Shown here: in pieces, positions 35,803 through 45,754 of the stretch
Numbering within the stretch: the first letter of the stretch is position 1
Layout: each line of letters starts with the position of its first letter
Assembly (NCBI RefSeq): GCF_004000255.1
Contig: NZ_RCIQ01000012.1
Location: 1-64,000, forward strand
DNA: 64,000 nt
Direction of reading: 5' to 3'
From: Nioella ostreopsis
Lineage (GTDB): Bacteria > Pseudomonadota > Alphaproteobacteria > Rhodobacterales > Rhodobacteraceae
The notes under the pieces: generated by a model
Seen by the model: only the letters and a program-made list of their open reading frames with translations
What the model was told of the DNA's origin: nothing
Database searches by the model: none
Program-made: the position numbers and the translations under genes

Positions 35803-36393
35803 TCAGTTGTCATTCATCATATTGCCGTCGCTCATGTCCGCGCCCATCTCGGGCTGTGCGGCCATCATACGATTGCGCATCATTTGCGCGCGTTCCATCA
35901 TGACGGCCGGTGCCGCCATTTCTTCCGACGTGACCGATCCATCACCATCGGCGTCCAGATGTTGGAACCGGTCCACCATCATCTCGCGGATCATGGCGCT
36001 GTGAAGGGTTTCGAACTCCGCGATCGAGAGCGCGCCGTCGCCGTCGCTGTCGTATTCGGCCAGTTGCGCCTGCAACCGGGCGTGCATTTCCTCGGCCGTC
36101 ACAGTGCCGTCGCCATCTGAGTCGAACGTCTGCATCATGGAGCCACCCATCGGGCCCATTCCGCCCATCATGCCGCCGCCCATCATGCCGCCATGCATTT
36201 GCCGCATCATGTCCGTCATGCCGTCCATGCCACCCATCATCCCCATCATGCCGGGACCACTGTTCTGCATCGGGCCCGACACCTGCGTGACATCTGCCTG
36301 GCCGCCGTGACCATGATTGGCATCCGCGAGGGCTGCTCCACCAACGGCGGCTGTTGTCACCGCGATTGCTGCAAGGAGAGTAGTGCGTTTCAT
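35803..36393 (-). CDS. Periplasmic EF-hand protein with Met-rich region
   Basis: A 196-residue secreted protein with a signal peptide (residues 1-23, ending AALA). It then has a His/Gly patch (ANHGHGGQAD), a Met/Gly-rich stretch with eighteen methionines between residues 42 and 87, and three EF-hand loops starting at D91, D115 and D147 (DSDGDGTVTAEE type). Met-rich runs of this sort bind Cu(I) in CopB/PcoE-like proteins; EF-hands bind Ca2+. The tail is again Met-rich. An RR-type box lies 112 bases upstream. Confidence 0.82.
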   Translation of the reverse strand: MKRTTLLAAIAVTTAAVGGAALADANHGHGGQADVTQVSGPMQNSGPGMMGMMGGMDGMTDMMRQMHGGMMGGGMMGGMGPMGGSMMQTFDSDGDGTVTAEEMHARLQAQLAEYDSDGDGALSIAEFETLHSAMIREMMVDRFQHLDADGDGSVTSEEMAAPAVMMERAQMMRNRMMAAQPEMGADMSDGNMMNDN

Positions 36394-36893
36394 TTGGAAA
36401 ACCTCATATCCGCTGTTGCGATAAGACCTATATGGCACGTGATTTTATTGATGGAATGCCAAGCACTCGGCGCCTTGTATCAGCAGGTCGCAAATGGAGA
36501 GACCGTTACATAACGAGACAAAACTCTGATGAGGATGCCCGCGCGATCGTCACTTCCATGGTTGCGCGCGATCCGTCCGTCGCCTGTCATCCTCGGCGAG
36601 CACACGTGCCCACGGAAGGAATTGCGAGGGGGCAGGGCGGACATCAACTGCAAGTCTTGATCCGGCGCTGATGCGATGCGCTCGGCAAAGGAAAATCGCG
36701 ATGCGGCGACACCGTCATCTTGTCGACGTTGCGTTTCCTACGCAAACCGGTGAAGCTCCAAGTGGGGCAGGAGGAGTTCAGGACTACACCCAGTCTTCCC
36801 GCACCACAATGTGCCCGTCAGGTCTAGGGTCATGGACCATGCAGACCTGTTCCTCCGAACAGCTGACACAGGATACTTCAGCCCCGGAAAGAT
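36394..36893. other. Intergenic stretch with one regulatory box
   Basis: About 500 bases between the EF-hand gene and copZ. The only feature I can support is the 17-bp element at 36505-36521. Two short plus-strand open frames lack ribosome sites and family resemblance. Confidence 0.45.
36505..36521 (+). promoter_or_regulatory. 17-bp response-regulator box, copy A
   Basis: GTTACATAACGAGACAA, one of three copies of GWTACATANCGWKACAA in the island. The two ACA-containing halves are about ten bases apart, as in OmpR-type direct-repeat sites. This copy is upstream of the Met-rich EF-hand gene. Confidence 0.6.
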
Positions 36894-37100
36894 TCAGGTT
36901 TCTGAAAGAGAGGACACATTAAACCCCGCGCTGCGGATTGCTTCGGACACAGCCGGTTCGCTCAGATTGCTCTCCACAGACACGGATTTTGTTGCATGCA
37001 CGCACACAACAGTTGCAGACGGGTCTATCGCTTTGATGGCCTTTTCGATGGCAGCGGTGCAATGCCCGCAGCTCATGTCTGGGACAGTGAAATTGCTCAT
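36894..37100 (-). CDS. copZ: CopZ-like copper chaperone (HMA domain)
   Basis: A 68-residue protein that is a single heavy-metal-associated domain; the metal site is DMSCGHCTAAIEKAI (cysteines at residues 11 and 14). CopZ-type chaperones carry Cu(I) in the cytosol to CopA. The ATG follows an AAGGAGA site. It diverges from copA at 37233, with a CueR-type promoter facing each way. Confidence 0.9.
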   Translation of the reverse strand: MSNFTVPDMSCGHCTAAIEKAIKAIDPSATVVCVHATKSVSVESNLSEPAVSEAIRSAGFNVSSLSET

Positions 37101-37125
37101 TGGTCTCTCCTTGATTGTGACGCTC

Positions 37126-37156
37126 AGGATGGGTGCTTCCCGCGAAGGAAGGTCAA
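37126..37156 (-). promoter_or_regulatory. CueR-type promoter of copZ
   Basis: Minus-strand -35 TTGACC (37151-37156), a 19-bp spacer with the dyad CTTCC-N7-GGAAG, and a poor -10 (CATCCT, 37126-37131). It is 26 bases from the copZ start. Confidence 0.7.
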
Positions 37157-37174
37157 GAAAAATTTCTGAAGCTG

Positions 37175-37205
37175 TTGACCTTCCAGTAAGGGGAGGCCCT
37201 AGGTG
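37175..37205 (+). promoter_or_regulatory. CueR-type promoter of copA-cueR
   Basis: -35 TTGACC (37175-37180), a 19-bp spacer beginning TTCCAGTAAGGGGAGG, and -10 TAGGTG (37200-37205), ahead of the copA gene at 37233. The dyad is weaker than in the copy at 28458. Confidence 0.8.
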
Positions 37206-37232
37206 TCATCCGGGATGAATAAGGAATAAGCG

Positions 37233-39752
37233 ATGCAAAGCTCTCAAAGCCTGCGAATCTCGGTCCAGAATATGTCGTGCGCGTCTTGCGTTGGCAGGGT
37301 CCAACGAGCGCTCTCAGCCCTGCCCGGCGTTACCGAGGTGAATGTGAACCTCGCGACCGAAACGGCGCAGGCGCAGGTCGATTCCAGATCCCGGATCGGC
37401 GAAGTGGTCGAGGCGTTGAGCCAGGCGAGCTATCCCGCCAGAACCCAATCGGTGCGGCTGAACATTTCCTCCATGTCCTGTGCCTCCTGCGTGGGTCGTG
37501 TGCAGAAAGCCCTTTCATCGGTGCCCGGAGTCCTGGACGTCAATGTCAATCTCGCGTCAGAAACGGCAACCGTCGATTTTGCCGATGGATCGCTTGATAT
37601 GGCCGATCTGCTGAAGGCGGCCGAAGAGGCCGGCTACCCGGCGGAGGCAACTGGCGACACGTCTTCCGAGGATCGCGGCACCCGCAAGCAGGACGAAGCC
37701 CGAGCATTCGCCCGCAAGACGGCCTTTGCGGCGGCCCTTGCGCTGCCGGTTTTCCTGCTGGAAATGGGCGCGCATCTGGTGCCGGGCATGCATGAGCTGA
37801 TCGGTCGCACGATCGGCCACCAGACCAGCTGGATGATCCAGTTCGTCCTGACGACCGTCGTTCTGGTCTGGCCCGGTCGGCACTTCTACACCAAAGGCTT
37901 CGCCGCGTTGCTGAAAAGCGCGCCTGACATGAACAGCCTCGTGGCTGTCGGCACCGGCGCGGCCTATCTCTATTCGCTCACCGCATTGTTCGCGCCGTCG
38001 CTTCTGCCCGAAGCGTCCCGTGCGGTCTACTTTGAGGCGGCGGCCGTCATCGTCGTATTGATCCTTTTGGGACGCTGGATGGAAGCACGCGCCAAGGGCC
38101 GTACCGGTGCCGCAATCCAGAATCTGCTGGGTCTCCAGCCAAGCAGCGCGCGGATCCTGGTGGACGGAGAGCCGACGGACGTCCCCATCGACCAGATCGG
38201 TGTCGGCGATATTCTGGTCGTCCGGCCCGGCGAACGCGTCGCGGTGGATGGGGAACTGACCCAAGGCAGCGCCCGCGTCGATGAAAGCATGATCACCGGT
38301 GAACCGGTGCCGGTCGAGAAAGCAGAGGGCGACCCGGTGACCGGAGGCACCGTCAACGGAGCCAGCAGCTTTCAGTTTCGTGCCCTTCGCGTAGGGACGG
38401 ATACAACGCTCGCCCAGATCATCCGAATGGTGGAAGAGGCACAAGGTGCCAAGCTGCCGATCCAGGGAATTGTGGATCGCATCACGCTCTGGTTCGTTCC
38501 GGCGGTCATGGTGTTGGCCCTGGTGACGGTGCTGACCTGGCTCTTGCTGGGGCCCTCGCCGGCGCTGTCCCATGCGCTTGTGGCGGGCGTGTCGGTTCTG
38601 ATCATTGCCTGTCCCTGCGCCATGGGTCTGGCGACGCCGACCTCGATCATGGTGGGCACCGGACGCGCGGCGGAGATGGGTGTTCTGTTTCGCAAGGGTG
38701 ACGCGCTGCAGGAACTCACATCCGTCGATGTCGTCGCCCTGGACAAGACCGGCACTCTGACCGAAGGGCGCCCGGAATTGACAGACCTTGTGCTGGCCGA
38801 AGGGTTTACCCGCTCAAAGATGCTCGCGCTCGTCGCGGCGGTCGAGGCACAATCCGAACATCCCATTGCCGATGCCGTCGTGCGGGCGGCCAAGACCGAG
38901 GGTGCGGCACGTCATGACGCCAAGGCTTTCGAGTCGATCACGGGCTTCGGTGTACGGGCCAAGGTTGCCGGGCACGATGTGTTGGTCGGCGCGGATCGTC
39001 TGATGGCCCGTGAAAGTCTGGACATCACATCCCTAGCAGATGCGGAACGTCGTATCGCGGAACAGGGGCGGACAGCGCTCTTTGCTGCGGTGGATGGAAA
39101 GGTCGCGGCAGTTATCGGCGTGGCAGATCCGGTGAAGCCCGCCAGCACCGCCGCCATTCGCGCCCTGCACGATCTCGGGCTGAAGGTGGCCATGATCACC
39201 GGCGACAAGGCGGAAACGGCAAATGCCATCGCGCGGGAAATCGGCATCGACCATGTGTTCGCCGGTGTCCTGCCCGACGGCAAGGTTGCGGCGCTGGACA
39301 CGTTGAAGGGCAACAACCAGCGGATTGCGTTCGTCGGCGATGGCATCAACGACGCGCCGGCGCTGGCCCATGCCGATGTCGGCATCGCCATCGGCACGGG
39401 AACCGACGTGGCCATCGAATCGGCCGATGTCGTGCTGATGTCGGGCGATCTGCGGGGTGTGGTGAATGCGTTCGAGGTGTCCGCGCGCTCTATGCGGAAC
39501 ATCCGGCAGAACCTGTTCTGGGCGTTCGGATACAATGTCGCCTTGATCCCGGTGGCCGCAGGCGTGTTGTATCCGACCTTCGGCCTGCTGCTGTCGCCTG
39601 TGCTTGCGGCGGGCGCAATGGCGTTCAGCTCGGTCTTCGTTCTGACGAATGCGCTGCGGCTCCGCTGGGTTCGCCCTGCAATGAGCGAAGCCGAGACGCT
39701 GGTCATCAACCAAGCCGGTTCGCGGATCTCTACCCCAGTCGCCGCAGAATGA
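37233..39752 (+). CDS. copA: Copper-translocating P1B-type ATPase CopA with two HMA domains
   Basis: An 839-residue Cu(I)-exporting ATPase. Two N-terminal HMA domains carry MSCASC sites (C16/C19 and C83/C86). The core shows [24 protein letters not shown] (CPC), DKTGTLT, the SEHPIADA block and [11 protein letters not shown]. It differs from the other ATPase of the island in its HMA domains and in having AMG after the CPC. It is followed by cueR after 13 bases, a standard copA-cueR operon with a CueR-type promoter and divergent copZ. Confidence 0.95.
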   Translation: MQSSQSLRISVQNMSCASCVGRVQRALSALPGVTEVNVNLATETAQAQVDSRSRIGEVVEALSQASYPARTQSVRLNISSMSCASCVGRVQKALSSVPGVLDVNVNLASETATVDFADGSLDMADLLKAAEEAGYPAEATGDTSSEDRGTRKQDEARAFARKTAFAAALALPVFLLEMGAHLVPGMHELIGRTIGHQTSWMIQFVLTTVVLVWPGRHFYTKGFAALLKSAPDMNSLVAVGTGAAYLYSLTALFAPSLLPEASRAVYFEAAAVIVVLILLGRWMEARAKGRTGAAIQNLLGLQPSSARILVDGEPTDVPIDQIGVGDILVVRPGERVAVDGELTQGSARVDESMITGEPVPVEKAEGDPVTGGTVNGASSFQFRALRVGTDTTLAQIIRMVEEAQGAKLPIQGIVDRITLWFVPAVMVLALVTVLTWLLLGPSPALSHALVAGVSVLIIACPCAMGLATPTSIMVGTGRAAEMGVLFRKGDALQELTSVDVVALDKTGTLTEGRPELTDLVLAEGFTRSKMLALVAAVEAQSEHPIADAVVRAAKTEGAARHDAKAFESITGFGVRAKVAGHDVLVGADRLMARESLDITSLADAERRIAEQGRTALFAAVDGKVAAVIGVADPVKPASTAAIRALHDLGLKVAMITGDKAETANAIAREIGIDHVFAGVLPDGKVAALDTLKGNNQRIAFVGDGINDAPALAHADVGIAIGTGTDVAIESADVVLMSGDLRGVVNAFEVSARSMRNIRQNLFWAFGYNVALIPVAAGVLYPTFGLLLSPVLAAGAMAFSSVFVLTNALRLRWVRPAMSEAETLVINQAGSRISTPVAAE

Positions 39753-39765
39753 GGAGGACAACAAC

Positions 39766-40185
39766 ATGAACATCGGAGACGTCGCCGAAAAGTCCGGCCT
39801 GCCGCCCAAGACGATCCGCTATTATGAAGAGATTGGCCTTGTAAAGCCTTTGCGGAGCGCGAACGGCTATCGTACTTTCTTGGACAGCGACGTACACAAG
39901 CTCGCGTTTCTGGGCCGTGCCCGCGCGCTCGGATTTACCATAGAAGACTGCCGCAATCTGATGGCACTCTACGATGATGACCAGCGCGCCAGTTCTGAGG
40001 TCAAGGAGATCGCCGAGCAGCATCTCGAGCGTATCGACAACAAGATTGCAGAACTTGCGCAAATGCGAGCGACCCTCTCACATCTGGTTAACGCTTGTGC
40101 CGGAGACCACCGTCCGGATTGCCCGATCCTGGCGGATCTCGCCGCGACATGCCCTGATGGGGACTTGATTGATACGACGGCATAG
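39766..40185 (+). CDS. cueR: CueR/HmrR copper-responsive MerR regulator
   Basis: A 139-residue MerR family protein. The winged helix (MNIGDVAEKSGLPPKTIRYYEEIGL) is followed by a dimer helix with Ser at position 77 and a metal loop C111-AGDHRPD-C119, the two-cysteine pattern that binds Cu(I) in CueR and HmrR. The Ser, not Cys, at 77 fits monovalent metals. It should activate the five 19-bp-spacer promoters of the island. The ATG has an AGGAGG site. Confidence 0.93.
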   Translation: MNIGDVAEKSGLPPKTIRYYEEIGLVKPLRSANGYRTFLDSDVHKLAFLGRARALGFTIEDCRNLMALYDDDQRASSEVKEIAEQHLERIDNKIAELAQMRATLSHLVNACAGDHRPDCPILADLAATCPDGDLIDTTA

Positions 40186-40528
40186 CTGGGACCGCAGACT
40201 CCGCCCAGGCGGATTTGCGGGAAGATACGCTTTCTGGATCGAGCCGATCCGGCCTTGCCCGGACGCAACCGAGAAAGTGCAAGTTCGAGAAAGAGGGCTG
40301 ACTTCAGCAGCGAGAGAAAATGGGAAAGCTGCGGCTTGTGCAGCAAACCATTTCGCATCTTCTCCCTTTTGACTGCATGAGCTTGCTGATCAGCGGGTGA
40401 TTGATGGTCGCTGCCTCAGCGTGTTCCTTTGTTGGATATGTATCGGGTCGTCATGCTTTCCGCCTTTGATACATATCGTGACAATTCTGAGGCGGAAACA
40501 CCACTTTCTTTGGCATAGGACTTATTCA
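40186..40528. other. Upstream region of the two-component operon
   Basis: About 340 bases with no gene. It holds copy C of the 17-bp box at 40468-40484 and, 24 bases to the left, an inverted ATATGTATC (40436-40444) that mirrors the GATACATAT of the box. A small TCCGCC/GGCGGA palindrome lies just after cueR (around 40200-40213). Confidence 0.5.
40468..40484 (+). promoter_or_regulatory. 17-bp response-regulator box, copy C
   Basis: GATACATATCGTGACAA, 45 bases before the response-regulator start. An inverted half site ATATGTATC is at 40436-40444. The position suggests autoregulation of the two-component operon. Confidence 0.65.
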
Positions 40529-41254
40529 ATGAAGTCAGAAAGCCCACATATCCTCGTCGTGGACGATCATCGCGAAATCCGTGATGCAGTGACACGTTTC
40601 CTGCAAAAAAGCGGCTTGCGGGCGACATCGGCAACAGGCGCTGCGGATATGGACCAGAAGCTTGCTGTCGGCAGTTTTGACTTGATCGTATTGGATGTCA
40701 TGATGCCGGGCGAGGACGGGCTGTCGGTATGTCGCAGGCTTTCGGCCTCGGGGTCCTGCCCGATCATCATGCTGACGGCGCTTGGTGATGATACGGACCG
40801 GATCATCGGGCTTGAGATTGGTGCGGATGACTACCTGCCCAAGCCGTTCAACCCGCGTGAACTTCTGGCCCGGATTAAGGCTGTGCTCAGGCGCAGCGAG
40901 CGCTTGCAATCACTCGCTGGACGCCTGGCTGGAAAAACCGTTCTGTTCGCCCAATGGAGCCTTGACGTTGATCGGCGCGCGCTGCTGTCGGAAACCGGGA
41001 TTCAAGAAAGCCTGTCCAATTCGGAATTCCGCCTATTGATCACGTTCCTGGAACGGCCCCGGCTGATCCTCAGCCGCGAGCAGCTGCTGGATCTTACCGC
41101 TGGACGCTCAGCAGGTCCTTTCGACCGAACGATCGACAATCAGGTCAGCCGGCTGCGCCGCAAGATAGAGGCCGACCCGATGCGTCCGAGGATTATCACG
41201 ACGGTCCGTAACGGCGGCTACAGCCTGGCAACCGACGTGGAGATTGCGTCGTGA
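40529..41254 (+). CDS. OmpR-family response regulator (CopR/CusR-like)
   Basis: A 241-residue response regulator. The receiver domain has the acidic pair D12/D13, phospho-acceptor D56 (LIVLDVMMPGEDG) and K105 region (YLPKPFNPREL). The C-terminal winged helix has the SNSEFRLLITFLERP and FDRTIDNQVSRLRRKIE blocks of OmpR types. The ATG at 40529 follows an AGGA site. It overlaps the sensor kinase gene (GTGA). Copper responsiveness is inferred from its place and from the shared boxes. Confidence 0.9.
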   Translation: MKSESPHILVVDDHREIRDAVTRFLQKSGLRATSATGAADMDQKLAVGSFDLIVLDVMMPGEDGLSVCRRLSASGSCPIIMLTALGDDTDRIIGLEIGADDYLPKPFNPRELLARIKAVLRRSERLQSLAGRLAGKTVLFAQWSLDVDRRALLSETGIQESLSNSEFRLLITFLERPRLILSREQLLDLTAGRSAGPFDRTIDNQVSRLRRKIEADPMRPRIITTVRNGGYSLATDVEIAS

Positions 41255-42699
41255 TCCGCAGTTTCTTCTTAAGTTTGCGAGGACAATTGATCCTGCTTCT
41301 TCTCGGCGTTCTGTTGGCGGCCCAGATCGTGAGCCTGTTCTACTTTGTCGATGAACGCAGCCTTGCGGTGCGCGCAGCATTAGGTTTCGAAGCGGCCGGT
41401 CGTTCCGCGAGCGTCGCGCGTCTGCTGGAAGAGGCCCCGGACGAACTGCATGCGTCCATCCTGCGTGCTGCGAATTCACCACTTGTTCGCTTTGATGTGA
41501 CTGAAACTCCGCGAATCCTGGGCGCCAATCACAGTGATGGCGGACCAGTCGAGGACAGGATCAGAAGGCTGCTTGGTGATCAGTTCACCCGTGAGATCAG
41601 GGTCGATGTGCATGAAGTTGAGGGGACAATCTTGCCCTTGCCACATCTCTCGCCCGATATGGCTGAGATGCACGTTGCAATGATGCGGGGCGATCTGTCG
41701 GCCATAGAGATGAGCGTTTCAATTGCGCTGTCCGGTGGCGATTGGCTGAATGTTGAAACCCGCTTCGAACGGCCACCGCTTCAATGGGCATGGGGCTCGA
41801 CCGTTACCTTCGTTGTGACCGCCTCGGTTCTTCTGGCGGCTGGATTCTGGTTCTTGATGGCGCGGATCACAGGCCCGCTGCGGCGTCTTTCCGTGGCCAG
41901 CGAACGTCTGGGCCGCGGCGAGGAAATGGAACCGATAGAACCAACCGGCCCGACAGAAGTGCGCGATTTGACGGCGGCCTTCGGCATCATGCAGCAACGT
42001 CTGACCCGGTTTGTCGAGGATCGCACGCGTATGTTGGCCGCAATTGGCCACGATTTGCGCTCGCCTCTGACGGCGCTGCGGGTCAGGACGGAAATGGTGG
42101 ATGATTCCGAAACCCGTGATGCGCTGACCTCCAGCATCGAAGAGATGCAGGGAATGCTGGATGCGACCTTGTCCTATGCCCGCGGCGTCAGTGCCTCCGA
42201 ACCGTCAGAGCGCGTCCTGGTCGGACAGATTCTCAGCGATATCAACCAGACACTCACCACACCCGCATCGCTGGCGCCGGGGCCCGATGTCGCGGTGTCG
42301 GTGCGCCCGTTCGCATTTCGGCGCGCGGTACGCAACCTCATCGAAAATGCTCAGAGATATGGTGCTAATGCGCGGGTCAGCTATGGCGTTCAGGGCGATG
42401 TTCTGGCGATCTGGATTGCCGATCATGGCCCGGGCATCCCCGAGAACCTGCTGGAAGATGTGTTCGCCCCCTTCCATCGGCTGGAACAGTCGCGGTCGCT
42501 GGACACCGGCGGCCATGGTCTGGGCCTGTCCATCGCGCGGGGCATCTTGCGGGCGCATGGCGGCGATGTCGTGTTGTCCAATGCGCCGGAGGGAGGGCTG
42601 ATCGCCACTGTCACCCTGCCGATCGATACGGCGCACTCCGCGAATGGGCCTGAAAACGCTCCGGGTGAATTTCGCCCGCATCCCCAAGTCGAACATTGA
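41251..42699 (+). CDS. Sensor histidine kinase (copper-sensing candidate)
   Basis: A 482-residue membrane kinase with a first membrane helix (residues 13-32), a periplasmic sensor of about 150 residues, a second helix, a HAMP linker and the kinase core. The H-box is AAIGHDLRSPLTALR, followed by NLIENAQRYG, DHGPGIP and GGHGLGLSIA. The sensor region has a Met/His cluster (H121, H132, M137, M140, H141, M144, M145), suitable for Cu(I). The start is GTG, coupled to the regulator gene. The ccm genes follow after seven bases. Confidence 0.88.
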   Translation: MIRSFFLSLRGQLILLLLGVLLAAQIVSLFYFVDERSLAVRAALGFEAAGRSASVARLLEEAPDELHASILRAANSPLVRFDVTETPRILGANHSDGGPVEDRIRRLLGDQFTREIRVDVHEVEGTILPLPHLSPDMAEMHVAMMRGDLSAIEMSVSIALSGGDWLNVETRFERPPLQWAWGSTVTFVVTASVLLAAGFWFLMARITGPLRRLSVASERLGRGEEMEPIEPTGPTEVRDLTAAFGIMQQRLTRFVEDRTRMLAAIGHDLRSPLTALRVRTEMVDDSETRDALTSSIEEMQGMLDATLSYARGVSASEPSERVLVGQILSDINQTLTTPASLAPGPDVAVSVRPFAFRRAVRNLIENAQRYGANARVSYGVQGDVLAIWIADHGPGIPENLLEDVFAPFHRLEQSRSLDTGGHGLGLSIARGILRAHGGDVVLSNAPEGGLIATVTLPIDTAHSANGPENAPGEFRPHPQVEH

Positions 42700-42706
42700 G
42701 GAAGAC

Positions 42707-44710
42707 ATGATCCCTGAACTCGGACAATTCGCGCTGACGCTCGCTTTCGGCTTCGCGCTGGTTCAAAGCGTCCTGCCGATGCTCGGGGCGTCCCGAGGCA
42801 ATCTGCTCTGGATGCGTTCAGCGCGGGCGACATCGCTCGCACAGATGGCCTTCACCCTCGTTGCTTTCGCGGCGCTGATGCGGTCTTTCGTGGTCAGCGA
42901 TTTCACCGTGTTGAACGTGGTCGAGAACTCTCATTCGCTCAAGCCGCTGCTGTTCAAGATCGCGGGCACCTGGGGCAGCCACGAAGGCTCCTTGCTTCTG
43001 TGGGTGCTGATCCTGACCGTGTTCGGGGCCGCCGTGTCGTTCTTCGGCACCAACATTTCCGAAGGGCTGCGCGCCCGGACACTTTCGGTGCAGGCCTGGA
43101 TCAGCGTCGGGTTCTTCAGCTTCATGCTCTTCACGTCGAACCCGTTCGAGCGGGTCTTTCCACCGCCGCCCGATGGCCACGATCTCAATCCGCTGCTTCA
43201 GGATGTCGGCCTCGCCATGCATCCGCCTCTTCTCTATATCGGCTATGTAGGGTTCTCGATCGTGTTCTCCTTCGCTGTCGCCGCGCTGATCGAAGGGCGG
43301 GTCGATGCGGCCTGGGCGAGGTGGGTGCGGCCTTGGACCCTTGCGGCCTGGATCAGCCTGACCGGCGGGATCGCGCTCGGGTCATGGTGGGCTTATTACG
43401 AGCTTGGCTGGGGCGGCTGGTGGTTCTGGGACCCGGTCGAGAATGTCAGCTTTATGCCGTGGCTTCTGGGCACCGCGTTGCTGCATTCCGCCATCGTGAC
43501 CGAGAAACGCGACGCGTTCAAAAGCTGGACGATCCTGCTTGCCATCCTGACCTTCTCCATGTCGCTTCTGGGCACCTTCATCGTGCGTTCGGGGCTGCTC
43601 ACGTCGGTCCACGCCTTCGCCGTCGACCCCGAACGCGGGCTCTATATCCTGTGGCTTCTGGGGCTCAGCATCGGGGGTTCCCTGCTGCTTTTCGCGTGGC
43701 GCGCCCCGGCGCTTGAATCCGGCGGCCTGTTCCGTCCGATCAGCCGCGAAGCCGGATTGCTTGTGAACAACCTTTTGCTCGCTTCGGCGACTGGCACCGT
43801 CCTCTTCGGCACCCTATATCCGTTGTTTGTCGAAGCCCTCAGCGGAGTACGTCTTTCCGTCGGACCACCGTTCTTCAACTCGACCTTCATCCCGATGATG
43901 CTGCCCCTGGTCTTTGCCATGGCGATCGGCCCATTTCTTTCGTGGAAACGCGCCGATCTTGCGGGTGTCCTGCAACGGTTGAAATTCGCGGCCGTGCTGT
44001 CGGGTCTGACCGCGCTGGTTGTCTGGTACCTGACCGAGGGCGGGCCGGTTCTGGCCTATCTGTCCCTCGCTCTTACACTCTGGCTATTCCTTGCCTCAGT
44101 GATGGAATGGACGGGACGGATCCGGTTCGGCGAGGTCCCCATCAAGGAGGCGCTGCGCCGCGTGAAGAATCTGCCGCGTGCGGCCCATGGGATGACGATG
44201 GCCCATCTCGGTCTTTCCGTCGCGATTGTGGGTTTTGTCGGCTCGACGGCCTGGAAATCTGAAGAGATCGCTTTCGTCACATCGGGAACGGAAATCTCGA
44301 TTGCCGGCTTCGATGTGGTTTTTGAAGGCGTCGAACGGATCACCGGGCCGAACTATGTCGCCAACCGTGGGACACTCATCGTCGAACGCAACGGCGACTA
44401 CGTGACGACACTTTATCCCGAACGCAGACAGTATCCGGTCGCGCAATACAGCACAACGGAATCGTCAATCCGCTCCACATTGGCAGGCGACCTCTATGCC
44501 TCGCTAGCGGAACCGGCCAGTACAGAGGCAGAGGAGCAGGGGGCCTGGACGCTGCGCATTCTCTATGAACCACTTGTGAATTTCATCTGGATCGGCTCGG
44601 CGATGCTGGTTCTTGGCGGCGGCCTGTCGCTGTCGGACAGGCGCCTGCGTATCGGCGCGCCACGACGTTCGGCGCGCCGACCTGCGGCCGCTGAAACCCC
44701 TGCGGAGTAA
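42707..44710 (+). CDS. ccmF: CcmF, cytochrome c haem lyase subunit
   Basis: A 667-residue polytopic membrane protein with the WWD haem-handling signature GWGGWWFWDPVENVSFMPWL (about residues 230-249) and a NLMPWL-like continuation. CcmF works with CcmH and CcmI to attach haem to apocytochromes c in the periplasm. It is the third gene in the two-component operon, before ccmG, ccmH and ccmI. The usual ccmA-E genes are absent from the window. The ATG at 42707 has a GAGGAAG site. Confidence 0.95.
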   Translation: MIPELGQFALTLAFGFALVQSVLPMLGASRGNLLWMRSARATSLAQMAFTLVAFAALMRSFVVSDFTVLNVVENSHSLKPLLFKIAGTWGSHEGSLLLWVLILTVFGAAVSFFGTNISEGLRARTLSVQAWISVGFFSFMLFTSNPFERVFPPPPDGHDLNPLLQDVGLAMHPPLLYIGYVGFSIVFSFAVAALIEGRVDAAWARWVRPWTLAAWISLTGGIALGSWWAYYELGWGGWWFWDPVENVSFMPWLLGTALLHSAIVTEKRDAFKSWTILLAILTFSMSLLGTFIVRSGLLTSVHAFAVDPERGLYILWLLGLSIGGSLLLFAWRAPALESGGLFRPISREAGLLVNNLLLASATGTVLFGTLYPLFVEALSGVRLSVGPPFFNSTFIPMMLPLVFAMAIGPFLSWKRADLAGVLQRLKFAAVLSGLTALVVWYLTEGGPVLAYLSLALTLWLFLASVMEWTGRIRFGEVPIKEALRRVKNLPRAAHGMTMAHLGLSVAIVGFVGSTAWKSEEIAFVTSGTEISIAGFDVVFEGVERITGPNYVANRGTLIVERNGDYVTTLYPERRQYPVAQYSTTESSIRSTLAGDLYASLAEPASTEAEEQGAWTLRILYEPLVNFIWIGSAMLVLGGGLSLSDRRLRIGAPRRSARRPAAAETPAE

Positions 44711-44714
44711 GCCC

Positions 44715-45272
44715 ATGAAGCGCCTTCTTTACGCCAGCCCGGTCATTATCGCTCTGGTCTTTGGTGCGTTTTTCCTCTGGGGCCTGAACCCCGAACGCGA
44801 TCCGAATTCCATCCCGTCCGTGCTGATCTCCCGTCCGGCCCCGGTCTTCAGCCTACAAGAAGTTGCCGGAACCGGGGTGCCTGGCTTCTCGAACGCTGAT
44901 CTGGAGGGAAATGATGCTCCGGTGATTGTCAACATCTTTGCCTCGTGGTGCGTCCCGTGTCGGGCCGAACACGCGGTCCTGACCCGCCTCGTCTCGGAGG
45001 AAGGGGTGCAACTGTTTGGCATCAACTACCAGGATGAGCCGGAGGATGCCCTGCGATGGCTGAACGAGCTTGGCAATCCCTACGCACGCATCGGCTCCGA
45101 TATCGACGGGCGCGTTGGCCTCGACTGGGGTCTGACCGGGGTGCCGGAAACCTTCATCGTTGGCCCGGATGGGACGGTTCTCTACAAACATATTGGCCCG
45201 ATCCTCGGCGATGCGGCAATTCGTGACTTCACGACCGCCCTCGCCCAGGCCCGGCAGGCTGGCATGACATGA
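44715..45272 (+). CDS. ccmG: CcmG/DsbE thiol-disulfide reductase
   Basis: A 185-residue membrane-anchored thioredoxin with an N-terminal helix (residues 4-23) and active site FASWCVPC (C79, C82). The GVPETFIVGPDG block is the cis-Pro loop. CcmG keeps apocytochrome CxxCH cysteines reduced for haem attachment. It starts four bases after ccmF and overlaps ccmH by four (ATGA). Confidence 0.94.
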   Translation: MKRLLYASPVIIALVFGAFFLWGLNPERDPNSIPSVLISRPAPVFSLQEVAGTGVPGFSNADLEGNDAPVIVNIFASWCVPCRAEHAVLTRLVSEEGVQLFGINYQDEPEDALRWLNELGNPYARIGSDIDGRVGLDWGLTGVPETFIVGPDGTVLYKHIGPILGDAAIRDFTTALAQARQAGMT

Positions 45273-45754
45273 TCACCCGACTTCTCTTTGCCCTCGCAGT
45301 GGTGCTGACCTCTGTGACCATCGCCCTGGCGGTCGAGCCGGACGAGATTCTGGAAGACCCGGCGCTGGAGGCCCGCGCGCGTGAGGTGTCGCAGCAACTT
45401 CGTTGCGTCGTCTGCCAGAACCAGGACATCGACAGCTCCAACGCCGGCATCGCGCGCGATATGCGGGTGCTGGTTCGTGAGCGCATTGTTGCCGGTGACA
45501 GCAACGCCGAAGTTCTGGAAGCCATGGTCGCACGCTACGGCAATTACGTTCTGCTGCGCCCGCCCTTCAACACACAGACCTATGCCCTGTGGCTTGCGCC
45601 GCTGGTCATGATGCTTCTGTCCGCATCCATCGGCATCGCCGTCATCCGGCAGGCACGGCGAAAACATGAGCAACCCGAAGGGCTGACCGCCGAAGAGGAG
45701 GACGCCCTCAGGTCGGTCATCGACACCCCGCCCACGATGGAGACCCGCCAATGA
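45269..45754 (+). CDS. ccmH: CcmH, cytochrome c maturation thioreductase
   Basis: A 161-residue protein with a signal sequence, the active site LRCVVCQNQ (C46, C49), a short three-helix fold and a C-terminal membrane helix. CcmH handles the apocytochrome thiols with CcmG. It overlaps ccmG and ccmI by four bases each. Confidence 0.94.
   Translation: MITRLLFALAVVLTSVTIALAVEPDEILEDPALEARAREVSQQLRCVVCQNQDIDSSNAGIARDMRVLVRERIVAGDSNAEVLEAMVARYGNYVLLRPPFNTQTYALWLAPLVMMLLSASIGIAVIRQARRKHEQPEGLTAEEEDALRSVIDTPPTMETRQ

Noticed and set aside
36432-36922. Two short plus-strand frames before copZ
   Set aside because: No ribosome sites and no family resemblance; the region reads as regulatory DNA.
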